Shown here in pieces: positions 35,006 through 44,081 of a DNA stretch of 64,000 bases. The stretch is from Mycobacterium sp. SMC-4 (lineage in GTDB: Bacteria; Actinomycetota; Actinomycetes; Mycobacteriales; Mycobacteriaceae). The stretch covers positions 5,022,001 through 5,086,000 of the forward strand of contig NZ_CP079869.1 of NCBI RefSeq assembly GCF_025263265.1. The letters are read 5' to 3'. The notes under the pieces were generated by a model. That model was given only the letters and a program-made list of their open reading frames with translations, had not been told where the DNA came from and did no database searches. A program made the position numbers and the translations under genes. Numbering within the stretch: position 1 is the stretch's first letter; each line of letters starts with the position of its first letter.

Positions 35006-36195
35006 CCCTGGAAAAGCGCCTCCGACAACGTCTTCCACAAGGTCTCCCCCGCCTCGGTCAAGGCACGCGTCTCTGCGAGGTACCTGTCGTGCACGCGGAT
35101 ACGCTCGAGGCTTTCGTCGAGAGTCCGTCCGTTGAGCCGATAATATTTCGGCTCAGCACGTACGAGGTTGCGGTGGTAGATCGCGGCGTTGGCGAACGCA
35201 TGGAACGCGTAGAGAATCATGTCGATGGGGCGCCCCTGCTTCTTGATCGGGGAGAAGTACTGCTTCGTGTCGGTGCCGTCGTGGAGCGGGGCCAACCGCC
35301 GCAGTGCGAGGTAGTGATGATGGCTGGCCTCATGGATGAGGGACTCCGCCAGTTCCACGGCCGGATTGGGAAACGACAGGAAGGTCAGTCCGGGGAACTC
35401 CTCGACTGACGCGCTCATGAGGACTCCATCGGATCCGTCGAGCGCGACGATGTGTCGCATCCCGCTGGCGATCCAAGGCACGAAGTTCGGTGCGTGCCGA
35501 GTCAGAAACGAGGTGGCGCCGTCGAGAGCGGGAGCCACTCGTGTCGTTGCGTCGGGCAGGGCCTGCCGCTTTCCGGGCAGCGGGAAGCCACTTCCGTCGC
35601 TGGGCAACCACACCGGGACGGGATGCCCGCACATCTGCACGGTCCCCACGCTGGAAATGGCGTCGCTGCGCCAGAGCCCGCTGGCCGCATCCCGGTCCGC
35701 TACGACGGTCGCGATCAGCCCTCCCCGCAGATATAGGTGTATCTCGGCGCGATCGTGGTCTCGCCGAAACGTCGCGCGATCGGCTTCCGGGAGTCGCAGC
35801 GTGCCCCAGAACGCCGCTTGCCGTGGATCCAACCCGATATCCGCCTCGACAAGCACGCCTTCGGCGCCCAGGCGCAACAACATTGGTCCAAGGACATTCA
35901 ATGTTGATTCGCCGTGCATCGAGGTGGCCAGGAGCCGTTCCACGCGCGCAAGGTCAGGATGCCAGGCCGCGGACCAGGGCAGAGGCTGGCTCTTGATGAT
36001 CTCGACCTGCGCACAGATGTCCGCCGGCGCACTGCTACAGCAATCGAACGCGAGCTCGAACAGCGCGCTCGCATACAGCCCTATCAGGGTCTGTGGGAGG
36101 TCGGGATCGGCACCGAGTTCCGGCGATGCGAAATAGCGTGCGGTGTCGACGGTGACCAGAGGGGGGCATTGTGCGGACCCGACCGGTGTCGTCAT
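35002..36195 (-). CDS. HExxH-type putative peptide-modifying metalloenzyme
   Basis: A 397-residue protein with H288-E-A-S-H292 in LIHEASHHHYLAL, then SPIKKQGRPIDMILYAFHAFAN about 30 residues on. The pattern HExxH ... SPxxxxxRP ... HxAxA is that of the HExxH domain found with FxsB-type radical SAM enzymes. Some of these have been described as alpha-ketoglutarate/iron peptide beta-hydroxylases rather than proteases. Start ATG 36195, four bases after the radical SAM stop; the frame upstream overlaps that gene. In FxsB proteins a related domain is fused to the maturase; here it is separate. Confidence 0.75.
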   Translation of the reverse strand: MTTPVGSAQCPPLVTVDTARYFASPELGADPDLPQTLIGLYASALFELAFDCCSSAPADICAQVEIIKSQPLPWSAAWHPDLARVERLLATSMHGESTLNVLGPMLLRLGAEGVLVEADIGLDPRQAAFWGTLRLPEADRATFRRDHDRAEIHLYLRGGLIATVVADRDAASGLWRSDAISSVGTVQMCGHPVPVWLPSDGSGFPLPGKRQALPDATTRVAPALDGATSFLTRHAPNFVPWIASGMRHIVALDGSDGVLMSASVEEFPGLTFLSFPNPAVELAESLIHEASHHHYLALRRLAPLHDGTDTKQYFSPIKKQGRPIDMILYAFHAFANAAIYHRNLVRAEPKYYRLNGRTLDESLERIRVHDRYLAETRALTEAGETLWKTLSEALFQG

Positions 36196-36199
36196 CGAG

Positions 36200-37390
36200 C
36201 TATGTACCCCCGGCTTCGACCGCAGGTGAACGCGCGGAGTCCGCGCGCACGACTGCACGCATGTGTCCGAAGAGCTTCACAATGTCGGCGCACCACACGG
36301 ATGGATTGTCGAAACCATGTTCGCGGCTGTAGCGGTGCGGCATATAACCACCGCCGCATGTCAGCAATTCCGGGCAGGTACCACATTTTCGCGGAGGGGG
36401 AATTGCTCCTTCGAACAGCGCACGGGCCAGCGGACTGGAGTGACGTAGGTCGTCGAAACCGTGCGTCGCGATGTTCAGCCCGGTGTGATTGAGTGTCGCC
36501 TCGCACACCCGCAGGGCGTCGTTGGCCTGGATGCTGCCGTCGGACTCCACGATGGCGTAGTGCATCGGCCCACCACCGAAGGCGTCCGTGCCCCCGCTGT
36601 CCCCGAGGATCAGTCGGAACATGTCGGCGAACAAGCGCACCGAGACACTCGGATCGTTCTCGGCCAACCAGGCCGTCAGCGCCGGCAGCAGGTAATCGGC
36701 GACCGGCGTAGGTCCGTAAGTACCGAATTGCGTTCGCCAGTCGTCATGGGTCACGTCAGGCAGCAGGAAGTCAAAGTCGGTAACGCCGAGAGAGCGCAAG
36801 TAATGGTATGTCTCAGCGCCGTTTTCACCAGGACGGACGACCGAGAGCACTGCGACGTGAACACCCGCGTCCATCAGGTGGCGGATGCCGGCCTCTGTCC
36901 TTGTTGCGGAGCCGCGTCCCATGTGATCGACCCGCGCAACGTCATTGATGTCAGGTGGACCGTCCAGGCTGACACTGACCGAGATGCGTAGCTCTTTGAG
37001 TAGCTTCGCCCACTCGCGGTCGATCAAGGTGGCGTTGGTCTGCACATTCAACGAACCCAGGGCCGGGCCTGCCTCAGATCGCAGACGCTCGACCAACGAC
37101 CGCAACCGCTCAGGGCCCATCAGAAGCGGCTCACCACCGTGCAGGCAGACACCCATCCGATGATGTGGTCGCACCGCGCCGTACTCGTTGATCCGCGTGA
37201 TCAACAAGCCGATCAGTTCGTCGGACAGTAGCCCTGGTCGCTCGCGATAGCCGTTGTCTTTGGCGTGGTAGACGTAGCAGTAGCTGCAGTCGAGGTTGCA
37301 GGCACTGACCACCTTGAGCACGATCTGAGCGATGGTGACCGCATCGTCGGGCCCGGCATTGTGCCGCTGCGCGGAGGCGACAGTCGTCAC
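36200..37390 (-). CDS. Radical SAM/SPASM peptide maturase (FxsB-like)
   Basis: A 396-residue radical SAM enzyme. The cluster motif is C31-N-L-D-C35-S-Y-C38, followed by GGEP at 85-88 and NVQTNAT near 115. The C-terminal SPASM region has C296, C336, C339, C345 and C367. Segments such as YCYVYHAKDNGYRERP and FDFLLPDVTHD are like those of the FxsB/cyclophane-forming maturases, which join an aromatic side chain to a residue two positions away. GTG 37390 overlaps the precursor stop as GTGA, tying the two together. It is expected to modify the C-terminal repeats of the 83-residue precursor. Confidence 0.87.
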   Translation of the reverse strand: MTTVASAQRHNAGPDDAVTIAQIVLKVVSACNLDCSYCYVYHAKDNGYRERPGLLSDELIGLLITRINEYGAVRPHHRMGVCLHGGEPLLMGPERLRSLVERLRSEAGPALGSLNVQTNATLIDREWAKLLKELRISVSVSLDGPPDINDVARVDHMGRGSATRTEAGIRHLMDAGVHVAVLSVVRPGENGAETYHYLRSLGVTDFDFLLPDVTHDDWRTQFGTYGPTPVADYLLPALTAWLAENDPSVSVRLFADMFRLILGDSGGTDAFGGGPMHYAIVESDGSIQANDALRVCEATLNHTGLNIATHGFDDLRHSSPLARALFEGAIPPPRKCGTCPELLTCGGGYMPHRYSREHGFDNPSVWCADIVKLFGHMRAVVRADSARSPAVEAGGT

Positions 37391-37638
37391 TCAGGATCGG
37401 CCATCTTGACATGGTGTGCTTTCCAATAGTGCATCTTGTAGTACTGCATTTTCCAGTAGGACATATTTGATAACTCCTCAAGACTGGCATTGTCAGCCGC
37501 GGCGTAGAGCGCTTTCTTGGCAGCGATATCGGCCCTCAGCTTTGCCAGAATCATGGAGCGGTACTGCTCGGGTTTCAGCGTGACGGATTCAGCTTCCGCA
37601 TTCGGCGCACCCTTGCTCTTGTCGTTCTTTTCAGCCAT
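37387..37638 (-). CDS. RiPP precursor peptide with four Y/H-x-K-M/A-x repeats
   Basis: An 83-residue hydrophilic protein with a Lys/Glu/Ala-rich leader (1-60, probably with a helix at 23-46) and a C-terminal core of four pentapeptides: YWKMQ (61-65), YYKMH (66-70), YWKAH (71-75) and HVKMA (76-80), followed by DPE. The aromatic-x-Lys spacing repeats every five residues. This matches the three-residue unit that FxsB/GrrM-type maturases turn into cyclophanes. It has no cysteine and no signal peptide. ATG 37638 is preceded by AAAAGGGCAACAA. I do not recognise a described family with this repeat. Confidence 0.82.
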   Translation of the reverse strand: MAEKNDKSKGAPNAEAESVTLKPEQYRSMILAKLRADIAAKKALYAAADNASLEELSNMSYWKMQYYKMHYWKAHHVKMADPE

Positions 37639-37755
37639 TTGTTGCCCTTTTCAACTATTGGTAGCGAGGCGAATTCGATCGGATGGCCAATTTGTACTCC
37701 CCGCGAACCCCCACCATCGATAAATTCACGAAAATTCTGTGTTTCAGATGCGCAG
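37639..37755 (-). promoter_or_regulatory. AT-richer leader and likely promoter region of the RiPP operon
   Basis: About 115 bases upstream of the precursor gene contain no other gene. The segment 37681-37740 is near 48% G+C, well below the surrounding genes. The promoter of the minus-strand operon must lie here or in the repeat remnant beside it. I could not settle on a -10/-35 pair. Confidence 0.4.
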
Positions 37756-37785
37756 TTCGCCGACGCATTGCGCGCGTTCGTCTGA
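37756..37785 (+). pseudogene. Remnant of the 3' end of the class III PLP gene (right copy of the direct repeat)
   Basis: TTC GCC GAC GCA TTG CGC followed by GCG TTC GTC TGA encodes FADALRAFV-stop. It matches the last codons of the intact gene at 34169-34198 except for four single-base differences. There is no coding sequence upstream of it, and it ends 11 bases from the egtE stop. It looks like the old end of that gene, cut off when the RiPP operon entered. Confidence 0.65.
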
Positions 37786-37796
37786 AAATCAGACGG

Positions 37797-38876
37797 TCAG
37801 CGCGTGACCGTGGCCAGGGCGGCGGCCAGGGTGTCCAGGTCGTCGTCGGTGACGTCGACATGGGGTGAGACTCGCAGTGCCGGTCGTGTCATTTCCCGCG
37901 GCGCACGTTCGGTCCCCAGGTAGGTCGTCACAATCGCATGCTCGGTGATCAACCGTGCGCGGACCGTCGCCGGATCGACGTGATCGGGCGGATAGAGCGT
38001 GGTGATGGCGCTGGGCTCGTCGACGCTCTCGCGCACCGACCAACCCGCGAGCCCGCCGAGGGCGGTCCTGGTCAGGGCCCCGACCTCGCGCAGCCGCTGC
38101 TGGACGTCGGCGGCACCGAAGGAGAGCAGTTCGCCCAGCGCCACGCACAGGCCGAGATGCAGGCCGACACTGGTTTCACAGTGCCGTAGCCGCTGCTGTT
38201 CATTCTCGGGCAGCAGGGCGGGACGGGTGATCAGCAGACCCACACCGCGTGGCCCTGCGGTCCATTTGCGCGAGGAGGTGAACAGCGCGTCGGCGCCGAT
38301 CGCTGTGCAGTCCAGCTGGCCGAATCCCTGTGCCGCGTCGACGATCAACGGGATGCCGCGTTCGCGGCACACTTCGGCGATCTCGCGGACCGGTTGCACA
38401 GTGCCGACATGACTGCCCAACACGGTGAAATGCACCAGCGCGGGCGGGTCGTGGGCCAGCGTGGCGGCGGCGGCATCGACGTCGAGCCGGCCCGATCCAT
38501 CCACCGGCAGAAAGCCGATGGCGAAACCGTGCCGCTGCATGAGCGCCAGGTTCGGGCCGAACTCGCCGGGTAGACAGGCCAGCGTGCGCGGACCCGACCA
38601 GCTGCCCAGCATGATGTCGAGCGCATGACCGGATCCGGTGGTGAAGAACACTTCACCGTCGGCCATCGTGGTCAGTGCGCGCACCGCGGACCGGCCGGCC
38701 TCCAATGCGGGCGCGGCGGCCTCGGCGGCGACGTAACCGCCGACCTCGGCCTCGTGGCGGGCGTGTCGGGATGCCGCCTCGATCGCTGTCAGGCTCTGCC
38801 GCGAGCAGGCGGCACTGTCGAGGTGGACTCCGGCCACCGGCGGGCGAGCAGCCCGCCACCGCTGTGCGAGATTCAC
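37797..38876 (-). CDS. egtE: Ergothioneine biosynthesis PLP-dependent C-S lyase EgtE
   Basis: A 359-residue class V aminotransferase-fold enzyme that removes the cysteine backbone from hercynylcysteine sulfoxide to give ergothioneine. The Schiff-base lysine lies in [11 protein letters not shown], the PLP aspartate in [13 protein letters not shown], and [10 protein letters not shown] is family-typical. GTG 38876 overlaps the egtD stop (GTGA). It is the last gene of the egtABCDE operon, in the M. tuberculosis order Rv3704c-Rv3700c. Confidence 0.92.
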   Translation of the reverse strand: MNLAQRWRAARPPVAGVHLDSAACSRQSLTAIEAASRHARHEAEVGGYVAAEAAAPALEAGRSAVRALTTMADGEVFFTTGSGHALDIMLGSWSGPRTLACLPGEFGPNLALMQRHGFAIGFLPVDGSGRLDVDAAAATLAHDPPALVHFTVLGSHVGTVQPVREIAEVCRERGIPLIVDAAQGFGQLDCTAIGADALFTSSRKWTAGPRGVGLLITRPALLPENEQQRLRHCETSVGLHLGLCVALGELLSFGAADVQQRLREVGALTRTALGGLAGWSVRESVDEPSAITTLYPPDHVDPATVRARLITEHAIVTTYLGTERAPREMTRPALRVSPHVDVTDDDLDTLAAALATVTR

Positions 38877-39838
38877 TTCACCGACAGCGACAGCGCGAAG
38901 TCACCGGCATCGTCGGTCCACCAATGGGTCCGGCGTAGCCCGGCCGCAGCCAGTTCGGTGTCCACCCCGGACTTGCGGAACTTGCAGGACACCTCGGTCA
39001 GCATCGGTTCACCGGCACTGAACTGCACCTCCAGGTCGAGGTCGGAGATCTGCACCCGTTGCGCCCGAGTGGATTTCAGCCACATCTCGATGCGCTCCTC
39101 GGCGCTGTTCCACAGCGCGACATGATCGAAGGCATCGAGGTCGAAGTTCGCGCGCAGTTGCCGGTTGATCACCGCGAGCACGTTGCGGTTGAACGTCGCG
39201 GTCACCCCGGCGCTGTCGTCGTACGCGCGCACCAATCGCTCGGTGTCCTTGACCAGGTCGGTGCCCAGCAGGAATGCGTCGCCAGGCCGCATCAGGGCCG
39301 CCACCGCACCCAGGAACTCGGCGCGTGGTCCCGCGGTCAGGTTGCCGATCGTCGAGCCGAGAAACGCGATCAGGCGCCGACCCTGCGCCGGGATCTTGTT
39401 CAGATGCTGCTCGAAATCGCCACAGACGGCCGCAACTTCGACACCCGGGTACTCCTGCCCGATCGCTGCGGCGGCGGACTGCAACACGCTCGCGTCGACG
39501 TCGAAGGGCACGAATCGGCGTAACAGGTCCCGGCTGCGCAGCGCGTCGAGCAGCATGCGTGTCTTCTCCGAGGTGCCGCTACCGAGCTCGACCAGTGTGT
39601 CGGCGGCACACGCAGCCGCAATGTCACCGGCGTGGGTGCGCAGGATCTGGGCTTCGGCGCGCGTCGGATAGTACTCCGGCAACCGGGTGATCTGGTCGAA
39701 CAGATCGCTACCGGCGGCGTCGTAAAACCATTTGGGCGGCAACGACTTCGGTGACGCCGTGAGACCCTCGCGCACGTCGCGGCGCAGCGCCGTGTCGGCG
39801 GCGTCCGCGGCCAGGTAGTTCTCCAGCGACAGGGTCAT
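38873..39838 (-). CDS. egtD: L-histidine N-alpha-methyltransferase EgtD
   Basis: A 321-residue SAM-dependent enzyme that trimethylates histidine to hercynine, the first ergothioneine step. The sequence [12 protein letters not shown]...[22 protein letters not shown] is near-identical in pattern to M. smegmatis EgtD, which is also 321 residues long. The SAM-binding [15 protein letters not shown] and the C-terminal [15 protein letters not shown] are present. ATG 39838 with GAAAGGACTCTC upstream is chosen; an ATG at 39859 would overlap egtC by ATGA but add seven unusual residues. Confidence 0.95.
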   Translation of the reverse strand: MTLSLENYLAADAADTALRRDVREGLTASPKSLPPKWFYDAAGSDLFDQITRLPEYYPTRAEAQILRTHAGDIAAACAADTLVELGSGTSEKTRMLLDALRSRDLLRRFVPFDVDASVLQSAAAAIGQEYPGVEVAAVCGDFEQHLNKIPAQGRRLIAFLGSTIGNLTAGPRAEFLGAVAALMRPGDAFLLGTDLVKDTERLVRAYDDSAGVTATFNRNVLAVINRQLRANFDLDAFDHVALWNSAEERIEMWLKSTRAQRVQISDLDLEVQFSAGEPMLTEVSCKFRKSGVDTELAAAGLRRTHWWTDDAGDFALSLSVK

Positions 39839-39855
39839 GAGAGTCCTTTCAGTGG

Positions 39856-40539
39856 TCATCTCAGCGGGGTGATCGTGACGCGTGTCCCGACCACGTCGAC
39901 CAGATGGCGGTCGGGCACCTCCTGCCACGCCGGGTCGTCGTCGTAGGGTTCGCTGGCCAGCACCACACCGTCGGCGCGACGCAGCACCGACAAGGTGTCT
40001 CCCCAGGTGGTGGCCACCAGTCGGGATCCGTCGCCGGCCAGGATGTTCAGCCGGGCGTTCGGGTCGTCGGCGGCGACGGCGGCGACGGTGTCACCCAGCG
40101 CGTCGATGCCCCGGTCGAAGATCAGTGCGGCCAACAGCGCGCTGTCGTTGGTCGATTCGGCGTGTCGGGACAGCGGCAGCACCGACCGGTCCACCAGGCC
40201 GTTGTGCGACAGCAGCCAGCGGCCGTCGCTGAACGGTGCCGAAGCGCTGGGCTCGATGGCCATTCCCACGCTGGCCGACCGCACCGCGGCGACCACACAT
40301 CTGCTGACCAAGGCCGGCGCCACCGACGCGAAGGAGGCGTCGGTCCACAGCGGCGATGCGCTGCGCCAGCGCCGTGCCACCTGGTCGTCGAAAAACCCGA
40401 CACCCCAACCGTCGGCGTTCATCAGGCCATGCTTCTGCCGGCGTGGCGCGTAGGACTGAACCAGCAGCCCCGACGGCGGGTCGAGCAGCAACGCCGCCAC
40501 CGACAGCGGCTGCCCCAGCCAACCCAGGTGCCTACACAT
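39856..40539 (-). CDS. egtC: Gamma-glutamyl-hercynylcysteine sulfoxide amidohydrolase EgtC
   Basis: A 227-residue class II glutamine-amidotransferase-fold hydrolase that removes the gamma-glutamyl group from the EgtB product. The nucleophile is C2 (MCRHLGWLG), exposed after Met removal. [10 protein letters not shown] and SHNGLVDRS are the expected Ntn-hydrolase blocks. ATG 40539 lies inside the last codons of egtB (8-base overlap). Its length equals that of the characterised M. smegmatis enzyme. Confidence 0.93.
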   Translation of the reverse strand: MCRHLGWLGQPLSVAALLLDPPSGLLVQSYAPRRQKHGLMNADGWGVGFFDDQVARRWRSASPLWTDASFASVAPALVSRCVVAAVRSASVGMAIEPSASAPFSDGRWLLSHNGLVDRSVLPLSRHAESTNDSALLAALIFDRGIDALGDTVAAVAADDPNARLNILAGDGSRLVATTWGDTLSVLRRADGVVLASEPYDDDPAWQEVPDRHLVDVVGTRVTITPLR

Positions 40540-41830
40540 GCTCGTCCCAGGCCAGCCGCACCCCGGTGAAGATCTGTCGGCGGATCGGGTGGTCCCAGTT
40601 GCGGAAGCTGGGCCGCAGGATATCCGCCGAGACCGCCCACGAGCCACCGCGCAACACCCGGTAGTCGCCGCTGCTCTGGCCATGGAAGAACGGTTGCGAG
40701 TAGCGCTGGTAGATCATCGGGCTGAACCCGGGCCACGGATGCAGCCGCGAGGTGGTCCACTCCCACACGTCGCCCAGCATTTGTTCGGCACCGTAGGCCG
40801 ATGCCCCGTCCGGGTAGGCACCCACCGGCGCCGGGCGCAGCGCCTGCCCACCGAGGTTGGCCAGCTTGGCCGTGGGTTCTGTTGCACCCCAGGGGTATCG
40901 GCGGCGCGATTGGGTGGTCGGGTCCCACGCGCAGGCCTTCTCCCATTCGTACTCGGTGGGTAGCCGGGCGCCGGCCCACGCCGCATAGGCCTCGGCTTCG
41001 AAGTATGTGACGTGCTGGACCGGCTCGTCGGCGGGGATGTCCTCGACATGACCGAAACGGGTGCGGGTGCCGCTCTCGGCGTTCCAGAACAACGGGGCGG
41101 TCAATGCTGCGCGCTGCCGGTAGGCCCAGCCGTCGTCAGACCACCAACGACGCTGGTGGTAACCCCCGTCGTCGACGAACTGCCGCCACTGGCCGTTGGT
41201 GACCGGCACCCGGCCGATGCGAAACGCCGGGATGTCGACGACGTGCGCAGGACGTTCGTTGTCCAGCGCAAACGGTTCGGCGGTGGCGTCCACACCGAGC
41301 ACGAACGGCCCCGCCGGCACCAGCACCGACGTACCCGCCACTCCCGGGCGACCCGCGGGCAGCGCAGACCCACTTTCGAGCAGTGGTTGACCGGCACGCA
41401 AGTTCAGCGCAGCCAGCATGGTCTCGTCGTGCTGGTTCTCGTGGCTGACCACCAGTCCGAAGGCGAACAGGTCGGGATGGTCGTCGGACAGCCTGTCCAG
41501 GACGTCGAGAGCCTTGCCGCGGACGGTGCGGCAGTAGCTACGAGCTTCGGTCGGCGGCAGCAGCGGCAGGTCGACTCGGGCGGCCCGCGAATGCACGAAC
41601 GCGTCGTAGAGCGAATCGACCTGCGGGCTCAGGATGCCGGGACGTCCGGGATCACCTCCGCGCAGCAACCAGAACTCCTCCTGCTGCCCGATGTGGGCCA
41701 GATCCCACACCAGCGGGCTCATCAGCGGGTCGTACTGGCGGCACACTTCGTCGTCGTCGAAGTTGACCAAGCTCAGCGTGCGGGCTCGGGCCCGGCCGAG
41801 TTGGTCGGCGAGCGTCTCGCGTGTTGTCAC
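40532..41830 (-). CDS. egtB: Hercynine oxygenase EgtB (non-heme iron sulfoxide synthase)
   Basis: A 432-residue enzyme that joins gamma-glutamylcysteine to hercynine with O2. It has a DinB-like N-terminal domain and a formylglycine-generating-enzyme-like C-terminal domain ([38 protein letters not shown]). The iron triad is H46 in [10 protein letters not shown] plus H130 and H134 in [11 protein letters not shown] 41830 overlaps the egtA stop (GTGA). Confidence 0.95.
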   Translation of the reverse strand: MTTRETLADQLGRARARTLSLVNFDDDEVCRQYDPLMSPLVWDLAHIGQQEEFWLLRGGDPGRPGILSPQVDSLYDAFVHSRAARVDLPLLPPTEARSYCRTVRGKALDVLDRLSDDHPDLFAFGLVVSHENQHDETMLAALNLRAGQPLLESGSALPAGRPGVAGTSVLVPAGPFVLGVDATAEPFALDNERPAHVVDIPAFRIGRVPVTNGQWRQFVDDGGYHQRRWWSDDGWAYRQRAALTAPLFWNAESGTRTRFGHVEDIPADEPVQHVTYFEAEAYAAWAGARLPTEYEWEKACAWDPTTQSRRRYPWGATEPTAKLANLGGQALRPAPVGAYPDGASAYGAEQMLGDVWEWTTSRLHPWPGFSPMIYQRYSQPFFHGQSSGDYRVLRGGSWAVSADILRPSFRNWDHPIRRQIFTGVRLAWDEHV

Positions 41831-43098
41831 AGTTCCCCTCGTGCCAGTGCGGTGACCGCAGGTGCGACCCCGTGCGCCACCACCCGGTCGGCGAAATCGT
41901 CGGCCGGACAGCGACCCTGCTCAAGCGAACGTAGGAGAGTCGTCATCGATTCCTCGAGGGAACCCGGCACCCGTTCGGCCACGGCCCGTGCGCAGCGCAG
42001 CGCGGCGCGCTGCAGGCGGCGGTCCTGCAGGCCGAGTTGGGCGGCGCGGTCCCACGCGGTGGCCACCGGTTCGGTGGCCTCGGCGGCGATGTCGGCGGCC
42101 ACCGGATCATCGAGCAGCACGGTCAGCATGGATACCAGCGCGGGCCATACCGCATCGGGAACGCTGTCGAGATATCGCACCTCGAGGAAGCCGCGGGGCC
42201 GCACCGGTGGGAACAGCGTGGTCAGGTGATAGTCGAGATCGCCCATCGTGGGCCTGCGGTCCCCGAGCAGCACCCGCCCGTCGGCCCAATCGGCGAACGG
42301 CACCCACTGGGTCACCGGTGTCGGGTCCGGGTTGTGCACCAACATGACCGGTGCGCGCAACGCGTAGCGGGCCCAGTCACTGGCGGGGTCGTCCCCGCTG
42401 GCGCCGAGGATCGGCCCGCAGCGCGCCGAATCCAGCCGGCTCCACACCAGCTGGCGGGCGGACTGCCACCCCGTGAAGCCCCCGGCCAGCATGGGTGAAT
42501 TCGCCGCGATAGCGATCATCATCGGCCCCAGCGCGTGGGCCAGCCGCACCCGATCAGCCCAGCCGGACCGCGGCCCGGCCTCGAGGTTGACCTGCACCGA
42601 GGCTGTCGAGGTCATCATCGCCGCTCCGGCGGCACCGGTGTCGCTGGCCTGGAAAAACGTTTCCATGGCCGCATAGCGCGCGCCCGGATTGACCCGATGC
42701 ACGGGCCGTAGCGGGTCGGCGCCGAGCAGCACCAGCCCGAGCCCGGCCTGCGCGAACTCCGCACGAAGCAGCGCGTGGTCCGAACGCATGGCCGCCACCG
42801 CGGTGCTCACGTCGGGGAGCGGCGGACCCGACAGCTCCACCGCACCGCCCGGTTCGACGGTGACCAGACTGCCGCCGGGCAGCCGTGGCAGGGCGGCGAG
42901 GGTGGCGGTCACTTCGGCCCATCCGGGCCGGCGGTGCGGATCGGTCAGGTCGAAGCAGTGGGCCTCGATCTCCAAACCCACCGGCCCGACCGGGCCGTCG
43001 GTCAGACAGGTCTCGACAATGCGGTGTGCGCCATCCTCGGCACTGGTCAACGTGTCCATGCGCTGACCGACGCCGTCAGATGTCACGGTGCTTGCCAT
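41827..43098 (-). CDS. egtA: Glutamate-cysteine ligase EgtA (ergothioneine pathway)
   Basis: A 423-residue ATP-grasp-like GCS2-family ligase that makes gamma-glutamylcysteine, the sulfur donor for Egt[36 protein letters not shown] and [14 protein letters not shown] are the substrate- and Mg-ATP-binding segments of the family. The first gene of the operon; ATG 43098 has a strong GGAGGGGG site. The 125 bases upstream (43099-43223) separate it from the zinc permease gene and presumably hold the operon promoter. Confidence 0.93.
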   Translation of the reverse strand: MASTVTSDGVGQRMDTLTSAEDGAHRIVETCLTDGPVGPVGLEIEAHCFDLTDPHRRPGWAEVTATLAALPRLPGGSLVTVEPGGAVELSGPPLPDVSTAVAAMRSDHALLRAEFAQAGLGLVLLGADPLRPVHRVNPGARYAAMETFFQASDTGAAGAAMMTSTASVQVNLEAGPRSGWADRVRLAHALGPMMIAIAANSPMLAGGFTGWQSARQLVWSRLDSARCGPILGASGDDPASDWARYALRAPVMLVHNPDPTPVTQWVPFADWADGRVLLGDRRPTMGDLDYHLTTLFPPVRPRGFLEVRYLDSVPDAVWPALVSMLTVLLDDPVAADIAAEATEPVATAWDRAAQLGLQDRRLQRAALRCARAVAERVPGSLEESMTTLLRSLEQGRCPADDFADRVVAHGVAPAVTALARGEL

Positions 43099-43223
43099 CA
43101 GCCACCCCCTCCGGGTGTGCAGCGATCGCCTCTGTCGTACCCATCTTGGGCAAGCGCACCGACAAATTCTGGTGACTTAATGGTGCGTTCACCGCTGAGA
43201 TCCTGTCGAGCAGTAACCCCAAC

Positions 43224-44081
43224 CTAGCGAGGCGGGCTGTGGCGTACCCGCGCGCGACGCAGCGTGAGAACACCCGTCACCGTGGTGGCAACCATCGTGA
43301 GCGCGAATGCGGCGCTGCTGGCCAGCACGATGGCAGGTCCGCTGGCGATCTCGATGTGGAAGGACACGAAGAGTCCGACCGCTGCGGCGAGCACGCCCAG
43401 GCCGGTTGACACGGCGATCAGCAGACCCAGGGATCGCCCGACGAGGCGGGCAGTCGACGCGGGAATCACGATGACCGCGGCGATCAGCAGCACGCCGACG
43501 ACGCGGATCGAAACGACCACGACTGCTGCCAGCGCGATCGTGAACGCGAACTCGACGGTCGCGGCCCGAACCCCATGGGCCGCGGCGGCGACGGAGTCGA
43601 CGATGGTGAACGCCATGACCTTGAAGTAGACGAACCCCCCAACGGCCACCACGGCCGCGACGACGCCGACGAGGACGATATCGGCGTCGGTGACGCCCAG
43701 GATGTTGCCGAACAGCAGGTCGGTCAGGTTGACCGCGCGGTCCCGGTTCGCCGAGACCAGCGCGACACCGGCGGCGAACATGGTTGTGGACACGATGCCG
43801 ATCGCGGCGTCGGGACGAACACCGTGTTGGCGCCCGATGATGTTGATCAGCAGGCCGGCGACGATCGTTGCCGCAGCCGCCCCGAGGTAGGGGTCGATAC
43901 CGGCAAGAACAGCGGGAGCGACGCCACCGAGGACACTCTGGGACAACCCCTGGCCGATATAGCTCATCCGTCGAAGCACGACGAAGACGCCCAATGCTCC
44001 ACACAGAGCGCCGACGAGGATCCCGGCGATCAGCGCATTGAGGAAGAACCCGTAGTCGAACGGTTCGGTGAGGAGGTGCAT
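43224..44081 (-). CDS. znuB: Zinc/manganese ABC transporter permease
   Basis: A 285-residue ABC-3 family permease with about eight membrane helices. Segments LRRMSYIGQGLSQSVLGGVA, GQHGVRPDAAIGIVSTTMFAAG and GVLLIAAVIVIPASTARL are characteristic of ZnuB/MntB-type importers. The ATG at 44081 lies 52 bases inside the ATPase gene, so translation is coupled. It belongs with the ATPase and lipoprotein genes just upstream and would import Zn(II), under the Zur-like box at 45905-45926. Confidence 0.88.
   Translation of the reverse strand: MHLLTEPFDYGFFLNALIAGILVGALCGALGVFVVLRRMSYIGQGLSQSVLGGVAPAVLAGIDPYLGAAAATIVAGLLINIIGRQHGVRPDAAIGIVSTTMFAAGVALVSANRDRAVNLTDLLFGNILGVTDADIVLVGVVAAVVAVGGFVYFKVMAFTIVDSVAAAAHGVRAATVEFAFTIALAAVVVVSIRVVGVLLIAAVIVIPASTARLVGRSLGLLIAVSTGLGVLAAAVGLFVSFHIEIASGPAIVLASSAAFALTMVATTVTGVLTLRRARVRHSPPR

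Noticed and set aside
36200..37390. Radical SAM gene considered as mycofactocin MftC
   Set aside because: No MftA-type precursor ending in VY and no mftB/D/E genes adjacent; the neighbouring precursor has lysine repeats and a HExxH partner instead.
37387..37638. Precursor considered a toxin/antitoxin or nucleoid protein
   Set aside because: Stop/start overlap with a SPASM maturase and the strict repeat argue for a RiPP precursor; no toxin partner is seen.
34172..37785. Direct repeat considered as a transposon target-site duplication
   Set aside because: The copies diverge by several bases, span a gene end, and no transposase or terminal inverted repeats are present between them.
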